This document shows, piece after piece, positions 11,970-22,485 of a stretch of 64,000 nucleotides of DNA; position 1 is the stretch's first letter; each line of letters starts with the position of its first letter. Origin of the DNA: Thereva unica. Its lineage: Eukaryota; Arthropoda; Insecta; Diptera; Therevidae. The notes below the pieces were generated by a model that saw nothing but the letters and a program-made list of their open reading frames with translations, made no database searches and was not told the origin of the DNA. The position numbers were made by a program, and so were the translations under genes. The stretch covers positions 8,970,207 through 9,034,206 of the forward strand of contig OX465283.1 in the NCBI GenBank assembly GCA_949987705.1, written 5' to 3'.

Positions 11970-12624
11970 GAAATATCTTTAAAAAAATTTTGAGGATGGA
12001 GAGCCTCTCAACGCTGCAAACACTTCTGGGGCTTCCATAGTTCCAACAGGACACCTATAAGGCCAGTTGGATCTTTCTGAACCCATGCAACAGGGTGCCC
12101 AATGTGGCCTCAATGTAAGGGAATTTTCGGATTCCCTCAAGGAGGGAATCCTGAGCCCGCAAACCGCGGTGGAGTACACTGAGATCACTCCTTTGAAAGA
12201 AGATCACCATCGGATAGGCGACCCAAAACTGCGACCGCTTTAAAAAGACCGAGTGGCGCAGCCCCAAAACGTTTTAGGCGATTTCTGGACACTGCTACTC
12301 TCTTATAGAGGCTACAAGACTCTGGGTGGCCTTGGAGGTAAAGACGGATACCGATTTTCTCAATAAAAAGAGGGTTAGATCCTCTGGATTTTCTCAAGGC
12401 CACAAAAACCCGCCGGAAAAGATGGCTCTGGACATACAGATTGAAAAAACGGCAAGAATACCGAGGCACCGATAATGAAGCCTAGAATGTGTCCAAAGCC
12501 AGCCTCGTGGCTATAGACCATAACAAGCTGCTGCGTTATGGTCGGGTACTTCCCGGCAAGAACACCCCAAAATTGATTGGGCACAGCTTAGGATCAGAGC
12601 TGCAAAATTCCCATGACCAAAGCT
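11970..12624 (+). pseudogene. ORF1 region of an RNase H-type LINE, second copy (left of an insertion)
   Basis: It begins with the same leader as the 8.9-kb copy (TTTAAAAAAAT ... GGATGGAG ... CTTCTGGGGCT) and then reads LDLSEPMQQGAQCGLNVREF (from about 12,067), LSPQTAVEYTEITP (about 12,150-12,190), and further shifted pieces. Near 12,580 GGGCACAGCTTAGGATCAGA is shared with 9,565. It stops exactly at a target duplication where an RTE-like LINE inserted, and a 3' end of the same LINE class resumes after 12,989. The ORF2 body is missing, so internal deletion preceded or accompanied the insertion. Confidence 0.72.
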
Positions 12625-12988
12625 TCTTCTTCTTCTTCGATAGCTCTACAGCCCAATTCGAGCCTTGGCCTCCATCACCTTCTTCCTACAGACGTCTCTC
12701 TGCTCCGCCGCTTGTCTCCAGCATTATTTTCCCACCTTAACCGTGGTTTGCCAACTGGTCTTTTGCCATCTGGTAGTAGATTCAGGGCTTTTTTTGGTAT
12801 CCTTGAGTCATCCATTCTTTGGACATGGCCGGCTCAGCGTAAACATAGTAGCTTGGCATAGGCCGAAAGTTTAGATTCTTTGTATAAGTCGTACAATTTG
12901 TGATTGTATCGTGTTCTCCATGCATTGTCTTCATTGATTGGGCCGTATATCCTTTGGAGAACCCTCCTTTCAAATGTATCCATCTTGT
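12625..12988 (-). mobile_element. RTE-like LINE, 5'-truncated insertion with 13-bp TSD
   Basis: The minus strand encodes the C-terminal end of an RTE-like LINE RT: DTFERRVLQRIYGPINE, WRTRYNHKLYDLYKE, then AGHVQRMDDSRIPKK and KRPVGKPRLRW. A tail of GAA repeats lies at the low-coordinate end (12,625-12,638 reads TCTTCTTCTTC on +). The 13-bp sequence CATGACCAAAGCT is present at both borders (12,612-12,624 and 12,989-13,001), as expected for target-primed reverse transcription. Premature stops (for example in LR*AGH) show it is inactive. The copy is 364 bp. Confidence 0.88.
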
Positions 12989-13215
12989 CATGACCAAAGC
13001 TACTCCAGCCAAAGTCTCTTCATGGACCGCCAGCCCCGAGAATGGAAGAGGTAATTATGCTGCTTGAACATCAGGACACGTTCCACGACACTCCAAGCGG
13101 TCATCACAAGCTTGAACAGTCAATTGTAAGCGATAAGCCAATAGGCAGCCTGCTGAACTTTTTCCAAATGTGAGATATAAGTGTGTAGTACAAAAGGCCA
13201 ATCGAGTGGCCTGGA
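12989..13215 (+). pseudogene. 3' end of RNase H-type LINE (right of the RTE-like insertion)
   Basis: Translation of 13,058-13,200 gives LEHQDTFHDTPSG ... IVSDKPIGSLLNFFQM followed by a stop, equivalent to LEHSSLSDKPLGRLLRSFKR at the LINE terminus at 26.82-26.89 kb. The untranslated tail (GTGTAGTACAAAAGGCCAAT) also matches that copy. Its position just after the TSD makes it the continuation of the 11,970-12,624 element. Confidence 0.72.
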
Positions 13216-13366
13216 TTAAGAGATTCCTGGCTGGCCGCTCAAATAAACTAGTATTGAATGGCATCGAATCTAAACCACCTTACGGCATCTTTGCCGATGG
13301 CCTCCATTCTATCCTTTATCTTTTCTCCGCTTCCTGCGATGTAATCGCTCGACGATATTTTTCCAT

Positions 13367-13860
13367 ATTAAGCTTCCAAAGCTCGAAAGCTTTTTTAATC
13401 GATAGGCCACAAAGCTTTTATAGTTGGAAAGATCCAAAGAATTTATAATCGAAAAGCTCCAAGGCTTTTATAATCGAAAAACTCAAAAGCCTTTATAATC
13501 GAAAAGCTCCAAAGTTTTTATAATCGAAAAGTCCCAAAGCTTTTTTAATCGAAAAGTTTCAAAGATTTTATAATCGAAAAACTTCAAAGCGTTTATAACC
13601 GAAAAGCCCCAAAGATTTTATAATCAAAAAGCCCCAAGGCTTGAAAAACTTCAAAGATTTTATAATCGAAAAGTTCCAAAGCTTTTTTAATCGAAAAGCT
13701 CCAAAGTTTTTACCATCAAAAAGCTGCGAAGCTTTTATAATCAACAACCTCGAAAGCTTTTATGATCGAAAAGCTCCAAAGCTTTTTGTAATCGACAGTC
13801 TCCACAGCTTCTATAGTTGAAAAGTTTCAAAGCTTTAATAATCAAAGCTGCTAGTTTAAA
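13367..13860. repeat. 25-bp minisatellite array, copy 2
   Basis: Nearly twenty degenerate units of about 25 bp, near AATCGAAAAGCTCC plus AAAGCTTTTAT. The core is the same as the array at 5.44 kb, with a copy-specific TAATCG spacer where the first has TTTTCG. There is no coding function. Confidence 0.9.
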
Positions 13861-14320
13861 AAAGCTTGTCAAAATGTAGGATTCTTTACTACTTCTTATA
13901 TTGTTCCGTGTCATGTCCTCTCATTGCGGAGGTCGTATCTCAAAAAATTTAATAAACAGGAAAAAATTTTTCCTGCATCCAAAGCTTTCGTGGAAATGTT
14001 TTTGAAAGCGACTTTAAGAAAATTGTTACAAACTCAAACATAAAATTGTTTAGCTAACCCAACAGATGCTTTGATTGTATGAAAAGCTCGCTATACCAGA
14101 GCTTCTAAGAAATTTTCAGAAAAGCTTTTTGCGTCTGGATGAATACGGCCTCGCCTATAAAGAGTCGCATAGCTGAGGATGACTGTGTGTAGGCACAAAA
14201 GCTATTTTTAACAAGGGAGATGTGCTGAGGTAGTGAAAAATGAGCTTGTCGTTCATCTGTGGAGATTTTTTAACAGGTAATTTAAAAGTGGATGAACGAA
14301 AGCTTGAATTAACCCAAAAA
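13861..14320. repeat. Flank of minisatellite-bearing element, copy 2
   Basis: 14,110-14,200 (GAAAAGCTTTTTGCGTCTGG ... GCCTATAAAGAGTC ... GCTGAGGATG) aligns with 6,095-6,165 beyond the first array. The dispersed unit is therefore longer than the minisatellite. No terminal repeats were identified. Confidence 0.6.
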
Positions 14321-14329
14321 TAACTGCTT

Positions 14330-17300
14330 GCCAGCTACGAAAGCTTTGTTTTGAAGAAACAAAAGTAAGGGAAAGGCAAGGTTGTTGGAGGGTTCAAAAA
14401 TATGAATTTACATACTTTTTGAGTGCAATAGAGAAGGAAGGTTTTACAATTTATCCCATTTAGCTCCGGTGGCGTTGCTGCCATCAAAGATGCACATTCA
14501 TGAATCAAAAATTCTGACATTTTTTGATAAGGGCATGACTCTTGCGGCACCCCTTATATAAATTATTGTTCATAATTGTTTCTTGGCTTAAGCGAATGTC
14601 TGAAACAAATTGTTTCCCGGCATAAACTAGTGCTGTAATAACTTCGAAGGTAAATTCTTGATGTTCATCGTTAAAGAATTAGTGTAAACGTTTCCCAGCC
14701 CCAAATTCAACAAATTCCTCAACAAAACTAATAACAAATTCCGTCGGCAATTTACTAAAGAAAAACAAACTCCCACCCGGTAACTGGTCTCTGGTACCTG
14801 GGGATAAGCACCTGGCAATGACTAGGCGCAAAAGGTGACTTCTGAGCTCTGACATCGGAATAGTCATTAACCCTGGCAAGTCGCAGGAAGGTGTATCTCG
14901 AGCCGCACGAGAACTCGGCCAGGGCCCGTCCCGTCATCGTTGTCGACCAGGTGTAATTTGAGAGCTATTAACCCATCAAGGGGAAATTTTGTAGGAAACC
15001 TCTGCCAGTGACTGAAGGGAGGGGGAGAAAGCGGTTGACAGCACAACACGAGAATTACATTTGGCAGAAACATTTGACGGCTGACGGCTGTGTGGCTTGT
15101 GGCTTACGGAACACGGCAACTACTCGTCGTCGGAGTCCTATTTCCGCTAATTCAATGGCATCCGACGTCGCTGGCATGCATAGGAGGAGATGTATGTAAT
15201 TTTCGGTGCTGGAGGAGCACACTTGCGGGGGTGGATGTGCCTCCAAAATTGGGGCTCCGCAAATGCTAGTCTGACACGCACATTGTGTGTGTATGCCCGA
15301 AATTTGGAGCGGAACTTTCCTGTCTGCAGCTGTAAGTGGATAACGAAATTCCGCTCGATGTAATTACATGCGTGAACGTAATCATGACTGCTAGTTCCTG
15401 GCGGAAGCAATTAAAAATTCACGATAATTTCGGGGATTAGGCAGCGGCAGTTCTCCAAACTTGCCTAATTGCCAGGTGTTTGAGATATAAAGGCTGCGCA
15501 TTTCTGTGGGATTTCGAGAGATTCAACAACTGGAAAAGCACTGAGACCGAGCTCCTTGCGGGTCAAATGGGTCTGCTGCCATGACGAGAGTCCTTCTGCC
15601 TGGCGCCTTAAGCCCGAGACATCGTTGGGGATCAAGCAACCGGAGTTAGTTGAGCGGAGCAGTGACACAACAAGTTCTGCAAGGAGTTAATTATCCTTAT
15701 TGTGACACGTTCCATAGTAACAAGAGAACAGCCAGTCCGGGACAAGTAGCTGGGAGCCTGCAGCAGCTACAGGCCATACAGGAAGGCTCTGATGGGCATG
15801 ACGAGCACTTGAGTTCAGATTTTTTTTTTCGCCATTAGGACTCCTCGAAAGCACTGAAACTCAGCCGTGATGAATAATTATCCGCTGTTATGTTTCGCTA
15901 CAGGCGGAGCGCTCCTGGACGTGGGGAGCAGAATACGGCGCTTTCGAGAGCATGGACTCAATGGGTCACGTCCTTTCACTTTGTCGAGACCATTCCACTT
16001 GGTTAAGGAGCTTCGGCACCTCTTGCTTTGCCGTTCGAGTGGTCGTCATGGACGAGGACGAGAACGAGCTAGGCTACTCCGGCCATCGTGTTTCTGCCAG
16101 GAAACGGGCATCCTGCGAGACGTCAGTGTCGAATTACCCCCAACCCTACTGGAGCACTGTCAGAAATCCGCCTCTCAATTATCTCATTTCAATGGCAACA
16201 ATATCGCCCCGGGCGGACTCAATTTTTAACTCGACCTCGTCGGCAGCGCAATCAAATTGGAGCTGTTTTTGCATTTGGCCTTTTCTTACACTCCGGGAAA
16301 GTTGTTGTGAGTTTGAGCCTCCTCGTGCACGAGGCTCTCTCTGGCCTCCATTTTTGGCTTTTAATTTAATGGAGCCGAGTCAACTGGAAATTCGGCCTAC
16401 GTGAAAGGGCCCGGGACGCCTGTTTTTTATCCTTTAGGATCATCTGCTTCAATTCTCCTGAATTTTTCCCCGAGATTGGCGTGCGCCTCTACATTCCGGA
16501 AGTCGTCTGTGAATCCATCTTATGTGACATGGAGCGGAGGGCGGACGTGAAATTACTGCCGAATTCCAGGATTAGACCCGCAAGGACTCGCCTCCGTGGA
16601 AACAACACGACTTCAATTTGCAAGGTTTGGGGGTGCCATGGGGGTGAGGAACGATAAATTTGCGTTAAGCTGGCTCACCAAAAGCCACTGGCAGCGAAAA
16701 TATTTTCTAGAAGTGTTTTATAATTAGATGAGCTCGGCACACTTGGATGAAGATCCTTGATGCCCCCGAGCAACGACCGGGGCGGAGGCCTACGGAACTG
16801 GCGAATTATTGTTTATTGGCTGGGGTAAATGGCAGAAGGCACGCAGCCCAACTTAGAGGAGATGAGTAAGAAATTTTCATTTAACTTAAAAAAAGGTTAA
16901 GTACTTGCTGCCCCTCCGCACGCTCTTCCTGCTGTTGGTGGATACACTTCGGGGGATTTTTTTTGATTTAACTTATATTTACGAGATGGTAAGGGCTTTT
17001 AAAGGGCTGGGTGGGTGGAGGGTCCTTTTCCGTTCCTATTTTTTATTATTTTCTTGTTTTTAAATAAAAATTCGAGGTGCGCACAGCCAGATGTGATCAC
17101 AATAAATAAACAGGCTTATTATATTGAGGAAAAATAGACTCGGTTTTTGGGGGGGTGGGGGTGTTTGTGATAAATAAAATTAGCATCCATCGTAAGTGAA
17201 CATTAATTGAAGCTTGAAGGAGAAGACACAAGGTCCCTGTTTCCTTGTCTAAGTACTCATCTAATTCCGTTTAGTGTTCCATATTTGTTTTTTCGAAGAA

Positions 17301-17530
17301 AACAAGATTTCGTTTTAATTTGAAGATAAGACACCCTCTTGTAATGGAAGATGATTAAGTTGTTTATCAGCCTTCAGTTAAGTTATTTATTTGGGGCAGG
17401 GGGATATAAATATATTCGTAATCCACCATTTCAAGCGCGGGTGTCGTTTTATTAAGCGGTCCCCCAACTTAGTACTAACCATGTACAATGCTGCTTGACC
17501 TGCGCAATCGAACTAGAACGGGTCTATTAA
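14330..17530. other. GC-richer, apparently repeat-free block
   Basis: This is the longest stretch without recognisable transposon sequence. Frames at 14,627-15,410 and 15,867-16,404 (up to 150 codons) overlap each other in several phases, which is expected in GC-richer noncoding DNA, and none carries a motif I know. G-rich runs occur near 17,145-17,165. It may be intronic or intergenic host DNA. Confidence 0.45.
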
Positions 17531-17544
17531 GTATAATAATAATA

Positions 17545-18269
17545 ATATTTATTTGGTATAGCACAAAGATTAGACATCTTAACTTAAGAATTTAGGTGCA
17601 GCATCGTTAAATCCAACCGCCTCAGATTTCATTGAGTGTAGTGTAGAAAGAAGTTCATCCTCTCCAATGCAGCGGAATGCACAGCCATCAGAAGAAAAAT
17701 TTAATTCGAAGGAAGACGAATTACAGACTGCATCGAAGGTGGAAGAAAGAATGTATTCATGATATCAGGATCTAACTTAGCTTTTTGGTGGTTTTGACCA
17801 AAAACTCCAAGATTACAGAGGTTACTCCATAGCTTCTTCGGAGGTAAACTTGTGTCCAGCAGGGTACTAAAATATGAGCTTTTAGCTGAACGAATTAACG
17901 GCTCGAGGAGTTCTGGTGATTTCGTAGATGTCGGCGGAACACGTTCACGAATGGCGACAGTGCATGCCCGATGGTGGAGGCAAATGATTCTAAGATATGC
18001 CTTCATTTTTCGTTTTCACACATCGGAACGCCGTGCAAAACCAGGTTAGCCAGTCGGAACTGACGCGCAGATCATTTAGTTCATTAGAAACTCCGGCGAT
18101 GTCGTGTTAAATTGCTTCCACATCGTTTCTTAGCCCTGCAATTTGACTATTGAAGGTATTACAAACCACATTAGTATGTGCTATTAGGCGAGCCTCGAGC
18201 GAATTCAAACGCTCTTCGAAGAGTGAGTTCAAACGATCCTCGAAGGTGACAAGTTGATCGTCCAACATG

Positions 18270-18270
<1 letters not shown>
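17545..18270 (-). pseudogene. CR1/Jockey-like LINE fragment: ORF1 coiled coil joined to ORF2 linker
   Basis: On the minus strand 18,268-18,050 reads MLDDQLVTFEDRLNSLFEER then LNSLEARLIAHTN ... SNELNDLRVSSDW, a heptad-like coiled coil typical of LINE ORF1 N termini. After a deletion, 18,006-17,701 is open and reads LIRSAKSSYFSTLLDTSLPP KKLWSNLCNLGVFG, the linker between endonuclease and RT in CR1/Jockey-type ORF2. The low-coordinate end has a TAATAATAATAATA run at 17,533-17,548 that may be the 3' tail. Another LINE of the same strand abuts at 18,272. Confidence 0.68.
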
Positions 18271-18307
<37 letters not shown>

Positions 18308-18925
18308 GATAGTCTAAGCTCAGGTGTCACCCTTTGTACTACTAGTACGTCATGTCGTTTAGGTCATGGTGCAATGTCCAGTAGTAAGCTTAGCTCGAAA
18401 GATAGAGAGAAGGACATAATAGGTTAGGGGGAGTCAAGGGGGTGTTGCAGAAAGTGGCGATGAACCTTGCGTTTGAACTCTTGGATGTTGTATGAGTTCG
18501 GGAATATTGTCTTTGGAAGGTTGTTCCACAGACGAGTGCTTCTTGTTATAAACGAATTTCTAGATCGGAGTGTGCGCGAAGATAAGGGCTGTAAACTGTG
18601 GGGGTGAGCCGAGCGGGCAAGTCTTGTGTTGCGGGAAAAATGTTGCCGTGGAGGCATGAGGTTACTTATTTCAGTGGAGCAATCATTATGAAAAAAGCGA
18701 TAAAATTTTGCAAGAGCTGCTACATTCCTACGGTGGCTTAATGAGTCAATTGAAGAGCAAATGGCGCTGTCACCAATAAGTTTGAGAGCGCGGTTTTGCA
18801 CCTTATCCAGCCAAGCTAAGATGGTTCTTGGGGCCCCGGCCCAGATATACGAGTTGTATTCAAGACGGGGACGAATGTAGGACTTGTAAATTATAGCCCT
18901 GGCAGACGGCTGAAGGAGAAATTTG
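18271..18925 (-). mobile_element. CR1/Jockey-like LINE, 5'-truncated with poly(A) tail
   Basis: The minus strand encodes the RT thumb and C terminus in one open stretch: ARAIIYKSYIRPRLEYNSYI, WLDKVQNRALKLIGD, HRRNVAALAKFYRFFHND, TRLWNNLPKTIFPNSYN, IQEFKRKVHRHF. The upstream catalytic RT domain is absent. The 3' UTR ends with TAAGCTTACTACTGGACATT ... GGTGACACCTGAGCTTAGAC followed by an uninterrupted run of about 31 A (T run at 18,271-18,303), so this is a comparatively young copy. Its closest relative is at 27.0-27.7 kb. Confidence 0.85.
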
Positions 18926-18969
18926 CACCAATTGAAGCTTATTGAAATAAACCACACTGAACTGAACAA

Positions 18970-19480
18970 GTTTCACACAGGTGGCGCGCACAACGAAAAA
19001 GCTCATCACATAGGTTTTTGTCCCGAATAAAGCTCAAACTCAAGCCCACAACCGGCAGTAGTGGCTTAGCTATACTACACAGGTCCAATGGCAGAAGTTC
19101 TTTCGGCAAAGCGGTTACCCCATCGACTAATCCTTATTATTGAGAGGATTTTAGGTCGAGATCACTCCAAAAATAGAACTGGCAATGAAAATTATATTTC
19201 TGCTCTAATAGAACATTAATTGATTTGGAGCGGTGGGTTTAAGGTTCTTCGCAGGCGCGAATGGAAGGAAATGTGCACAGACACTTTCACTTTGGGTGGG
19301 GAAATCTACATCTTTTCATATATACCTTATAATCCAAAATTATCTCAGTTGCTGGCGACGAAGGAATGTGGGCAAAGGGCCGCACACAAGCAAAGCTTTT
19401 CATACGAAAACTAAATATATTATATTAGAGCTATTAAGACCTTATAGCTGTATAGCCTAAGCTTTTTAAACCCCACCTAG
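18970..19480. other. Unassigned sequence
   Basis: No recognisable gene or repeat except AAGCTT-rich scraps near 19,390 and 19,460. Confidence 0.35.
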
Positions 19481-19620
19481 CATTTAAAAAGGGAATTGTC
19501 TTAGGCGTGCCCCAAAGCGCGATTTCCCCGAAGGTTCTCCATGAGAACCACATGCAACAAATGAATGACCTGCCGAAAGAGTTTCCTCATGAACACAGCT
19601 AAAAAAAATCAGCAATACTG
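19480..19620 (+). pseudogene. Short LINE RT fragment
   Basis: The plus strand reads KGIVLGVPQSAISPKVLHEN then MNDLPKE, resembling the RT motif 'GVPQGS.LSP.LFN.y.NDLP'. Only this block is recognisable, so the clade is uncertain. Confidence 0.45.
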
Positions 19621-19709
19621 AAGTGAGTTGTACCTTATCAGTTTTTCATAATGGCCCAATATCTGCCTTACGTATTGGAAAGCTTTTTAAAAAGCTTAAA
19701 GAAATACCC

Positions 19710-19985
19710 TAATACTTTCGGCTTCACCAGGCCGAACTGCGCAAGTTCGGGCAAATTGGTGAACTGAACGTTAAAAAAATAACCTCAGTTCGAAACCCAT
19801 TTTCCACATAGGATTAATAAATCTCAGTTCGCCGAACTGTTCTCGAACTGAAGTTTAACTGGAACTGGAAAAGTGGAATGTCATGGGCTTTTGCATTTCT
19901 GAGTTCTGGTGAAAAGCAACAGCAATTTCAAGCACGAACTGAACATGAACTGAACTTTAGCTGGATTGACCTATGTGGATTGAAC
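19710..19985. repeat. Dispersed 'CCGAACTGC' repeat, copy A
   Basis: Starts near CACCAGGCCGAACTGCGCAA then GTTCGGGCAAATTGGTGAAC and ends near GAAAAGCAACAGCAATTTCA ... GAACTGAACATGAACTGAAC. The same landmarks in the same order occur at 42,205-42,500, and the first landmark occurs inverted at 5.84 kb. It is rich in GAACTGAA. No protein and no clear termini. Confidence 0.68.
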
Positions 19986-20089
19986 CCCGGCTAAAAATAT
20001 TAGACTGAAAAAGGACTGAAAAGAGACTGAAAAATGAATTTCAATTCCATCCAAATGTCTCCGCTAAATTCCGCCTGATTTCCGTTTAT

Positions 20090-22200
20090 ACTCTTCAGTC
20101 GAATTTACTTAATTTTTAGTATTACATTTTCAATTCTTTGGGTGGGCCTTATAGGGCAATCCACACGGAAACCATCACCGTACATAGAATAAACTTTTTT
20201 ACAAGCTTGCGAAACGTTCTTCTCTGTGTAATACCAAAGCTTTTAATTTCTTTCTCCAAATTCAAACCCAAACATTTTTCCAACAATTCTCCGATATTTA
20301 TTTAAAAAAAAGACGCTCAAACTGTCACCTGTCAAACAAACTTGTTTAGTGATATCGCTGGCATCAGTGGTTGGTGTTTTAATTGCACAATTAACGCCAT
20401 CTATCGGAAAAACATCAAAAACCTTTTGCCCAGACTTTTTATGTTGTAAATTTTTATCAAATAAAAAAAGCATTAAATATTTAGTAATAAATCGTAAAAA
20501 TTGACACTCACCTGTTTGATTTAGTTGGCGGTGTTGCATATGGAACTCCTAAAAACGCTTCAACCGAGCGCAGAAATCGAAAGTTATCTAATGGAAGAAT
20601 TAGGCCATGCAGCCGGCCGTAGCGCGTTTGTACGATTCTGGTATAAATCTAATGTTGAGCATGTTATTAACTTGAATATGTAAAATATTAATAAAATTAT
20701 TCTGTATTTTTTATACATGTTTTTTTCAGTTGTTATTGTTGGGGGAAAGTTTTTCTTTTTTTGTATTTATTTAATTGAAAATATTAAAATTATAATTTCG
20801 GCACTAGCATTATTATTTTTTTTTTTAATTTTTGTTTTGCTATTGATTAAAATTGTTATTTAATACACTAAACCACACAGAGATGGCGCCACTATGCCGT
20901 TTTTTTATGTTTTCAAATTTTCCCGTTTTGCAATTAGTCACAAAGATGGCGCCACCTTGATGAATTTCACTTATCTTGTCACTGATAACATTATTCTTAA
21001 ATTTTCAGTTTATTCACTGTGTAAGTAGCGGATACACTGCCATGACGGCGGGGATGCTGCGATGACGTTAGTGTGGCTTTTGGTCCTTTTCGGTTTGGCT
21101 GGTCCCCAAACGAGCGAGGCCTGATCAATAGCTTCCTCATCTGTCAACCTGATGTGATATGCTGGCCGAAACTAAACAACCTGAAAGGTAGAATTACCAA
21201 ACATGAAGGGCAAATAAATCAAAATAATGGATAGTCCTAAGCTACATAATCTGAATAACGGTAAGGAGGCCCATTCACACAATAGAAATGGCGCCGGGGA
21301 TGGACGGGGGTTGGGGCGAGAGAGCTTGGGATTGTGTGGCCCCATGAAATGTGTGTGCTGATGGGGCCCACATCCTTTCACTTGAGGAGGGTGCTCCGCT
21401 CGATGATGGGCCCAGTTCGTTCCTAGAGAGGACAAACCGCAAACATTGAGAAGGAACCAAGAAAATATTTGAAAGCTTTCGTTGAGTGCTTTTGTGCTGA
21501 GCTCGTCGTTCCATGTGCCCGGGGAGTATTTGGTTACCCCGAGCGAAGGATAATTGGTTTAGACAATAATGTGTCAAGAACTTAAAATAGGATCTTCGGA
21601 GGGGACTCATTGTGCGGAGCTCCTGCTGCTGCTGCTGGAGCCTGGAATCACCGGGCTACCCAGCAACTACACGCCACATGTAGGACCTTGCATTTGCTTA
21701 TATTCTCTTTCTCTCTTATGTCCTCTGGGTAGCCGCAAATTTGACTCTTGGTCCTGGGATTATTGAAATGGGGGCGCACTATGAATGGCGGCGCTGCATG
21801 GTGGATCCTGGTGAGAACAATGGAATAAAATAAAGTTCTTCTAAATGGCACTTAGCCAAGGAGATGTTTGTTCTTGGAATGTCGAGATGAATCGCTCCAA
21901 GTTTTTGGCCAAGGAGCCGTAAAGCGAGGCACACAGCAGCAGTGTAGTAGTATTTGACTAGCTGCAGAGAGTATTGCAGCGGATGTGTTTGACTTCTGTT
22001 GGCTAAAGATTTTATTAAGAGATGAGTTCTGTAATTTATATGTGTAGAGATAAGATTTTAATTTTTAATTTAAATGGAAGTTAAATTTCGTGAAATGAAG
22101 TATATTTGATTCTGGTGTAATTTGGGACATGGAATTTTAAATGTTTGCTGACATTATTTATTCTGCAGATTCACTATTTTGGGTAGTAGATAAAATTTCT
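20090..22200. other. Mostly unassigned; AT-rich then GC-richer block
   Basis: 20,700-20,880 is very AT-rich. GATGGCGCCAC occurs at 20,883 and 20,946 and again at 29.31 kb. 21,000-21,900 is GC-richer with no repeat recognised, and open frames there overlap in several phases and look like chance. The small frame at 20,540-20,683 is listed separately. Confidence 0.4.
20540..20683 (+). CDS. Orphan 47-codon frame, possible last exon or small gene
   Basis: The frame runs MELLKTLQPSAEIESYLMEE, LGHAAGRSAFVRFWYKSNVE, HVINLNM. It is too short to judge statistically, but its composition looks protein-like: balanced, not AT-biased, with a cluster of aromatic and charged residues. An in-frame stop overlaps an acceptor-like TTTGATTTAG just upstream (20,515-20,524), and ATTAATAAAATT (20,687-20,698) just downstream could serve as a poly(A) signal. 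I do not recognise the family. It could be a terminal exon of a host gene, a processed fragment or chance. Confidence 0.3.
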   Translation: MELLKTLQPSAEIESYLMEELGHAAGRSAFVRFWYKSNVEHVINLNM

Positions 22201-22201
22201 T

Positions 22202-22480
22202 TTATGCCGCATGACAATTGATCACATTTTTAGTGTTTTGGCACAAAAATATACTTTGTTTATCGGTAAATAAATTATCATAACGTATTTTGTGCTTCGG
22301 CAATAAATTTATTGTTTCTAGTATTATACCTTCGGGTCTAGCCTTGGGAATGGAGATTGCTACATATTTGCTCTGTGAAGTAACGAAAACGAATTCTTTA
22401 AATGAGATTTCGAGTAAACAAATAACTCGGTTCCCATTTCGTCCTATTGTATTCTTTACAGCCCCTGTAATCTGATATTT
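22202..22480 (-). other. Unrecognised open frame next to a MITE
   Basis: About 90 codons without a stop end NLLPKHKIRYDNLFTDKQSI ... NVINCHAA. The upstream 40 codons of the 129-codon frame lie inside the adjacent inverted-repeat element. The composition is protein-like, and it may be a fragment of a transposon or retroelement product, but I cannot name a family. Confidence 0.3.
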
Positions 22481-22485
22481 GCCCT

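Noticed and set aside
15867..16404. Overlapping frames of 120, 150 and 93 codons on the same strand
   Set aside because: Three phases open at once in GC-richer sequence, with no motif or splice-like signals; probably chance.
18265..18925. Target-site duplication for the 18.3-kb LINE
   Set aside because: Candidate words (TGCAA, CAATT) are too short and not positioned at both exact borders.
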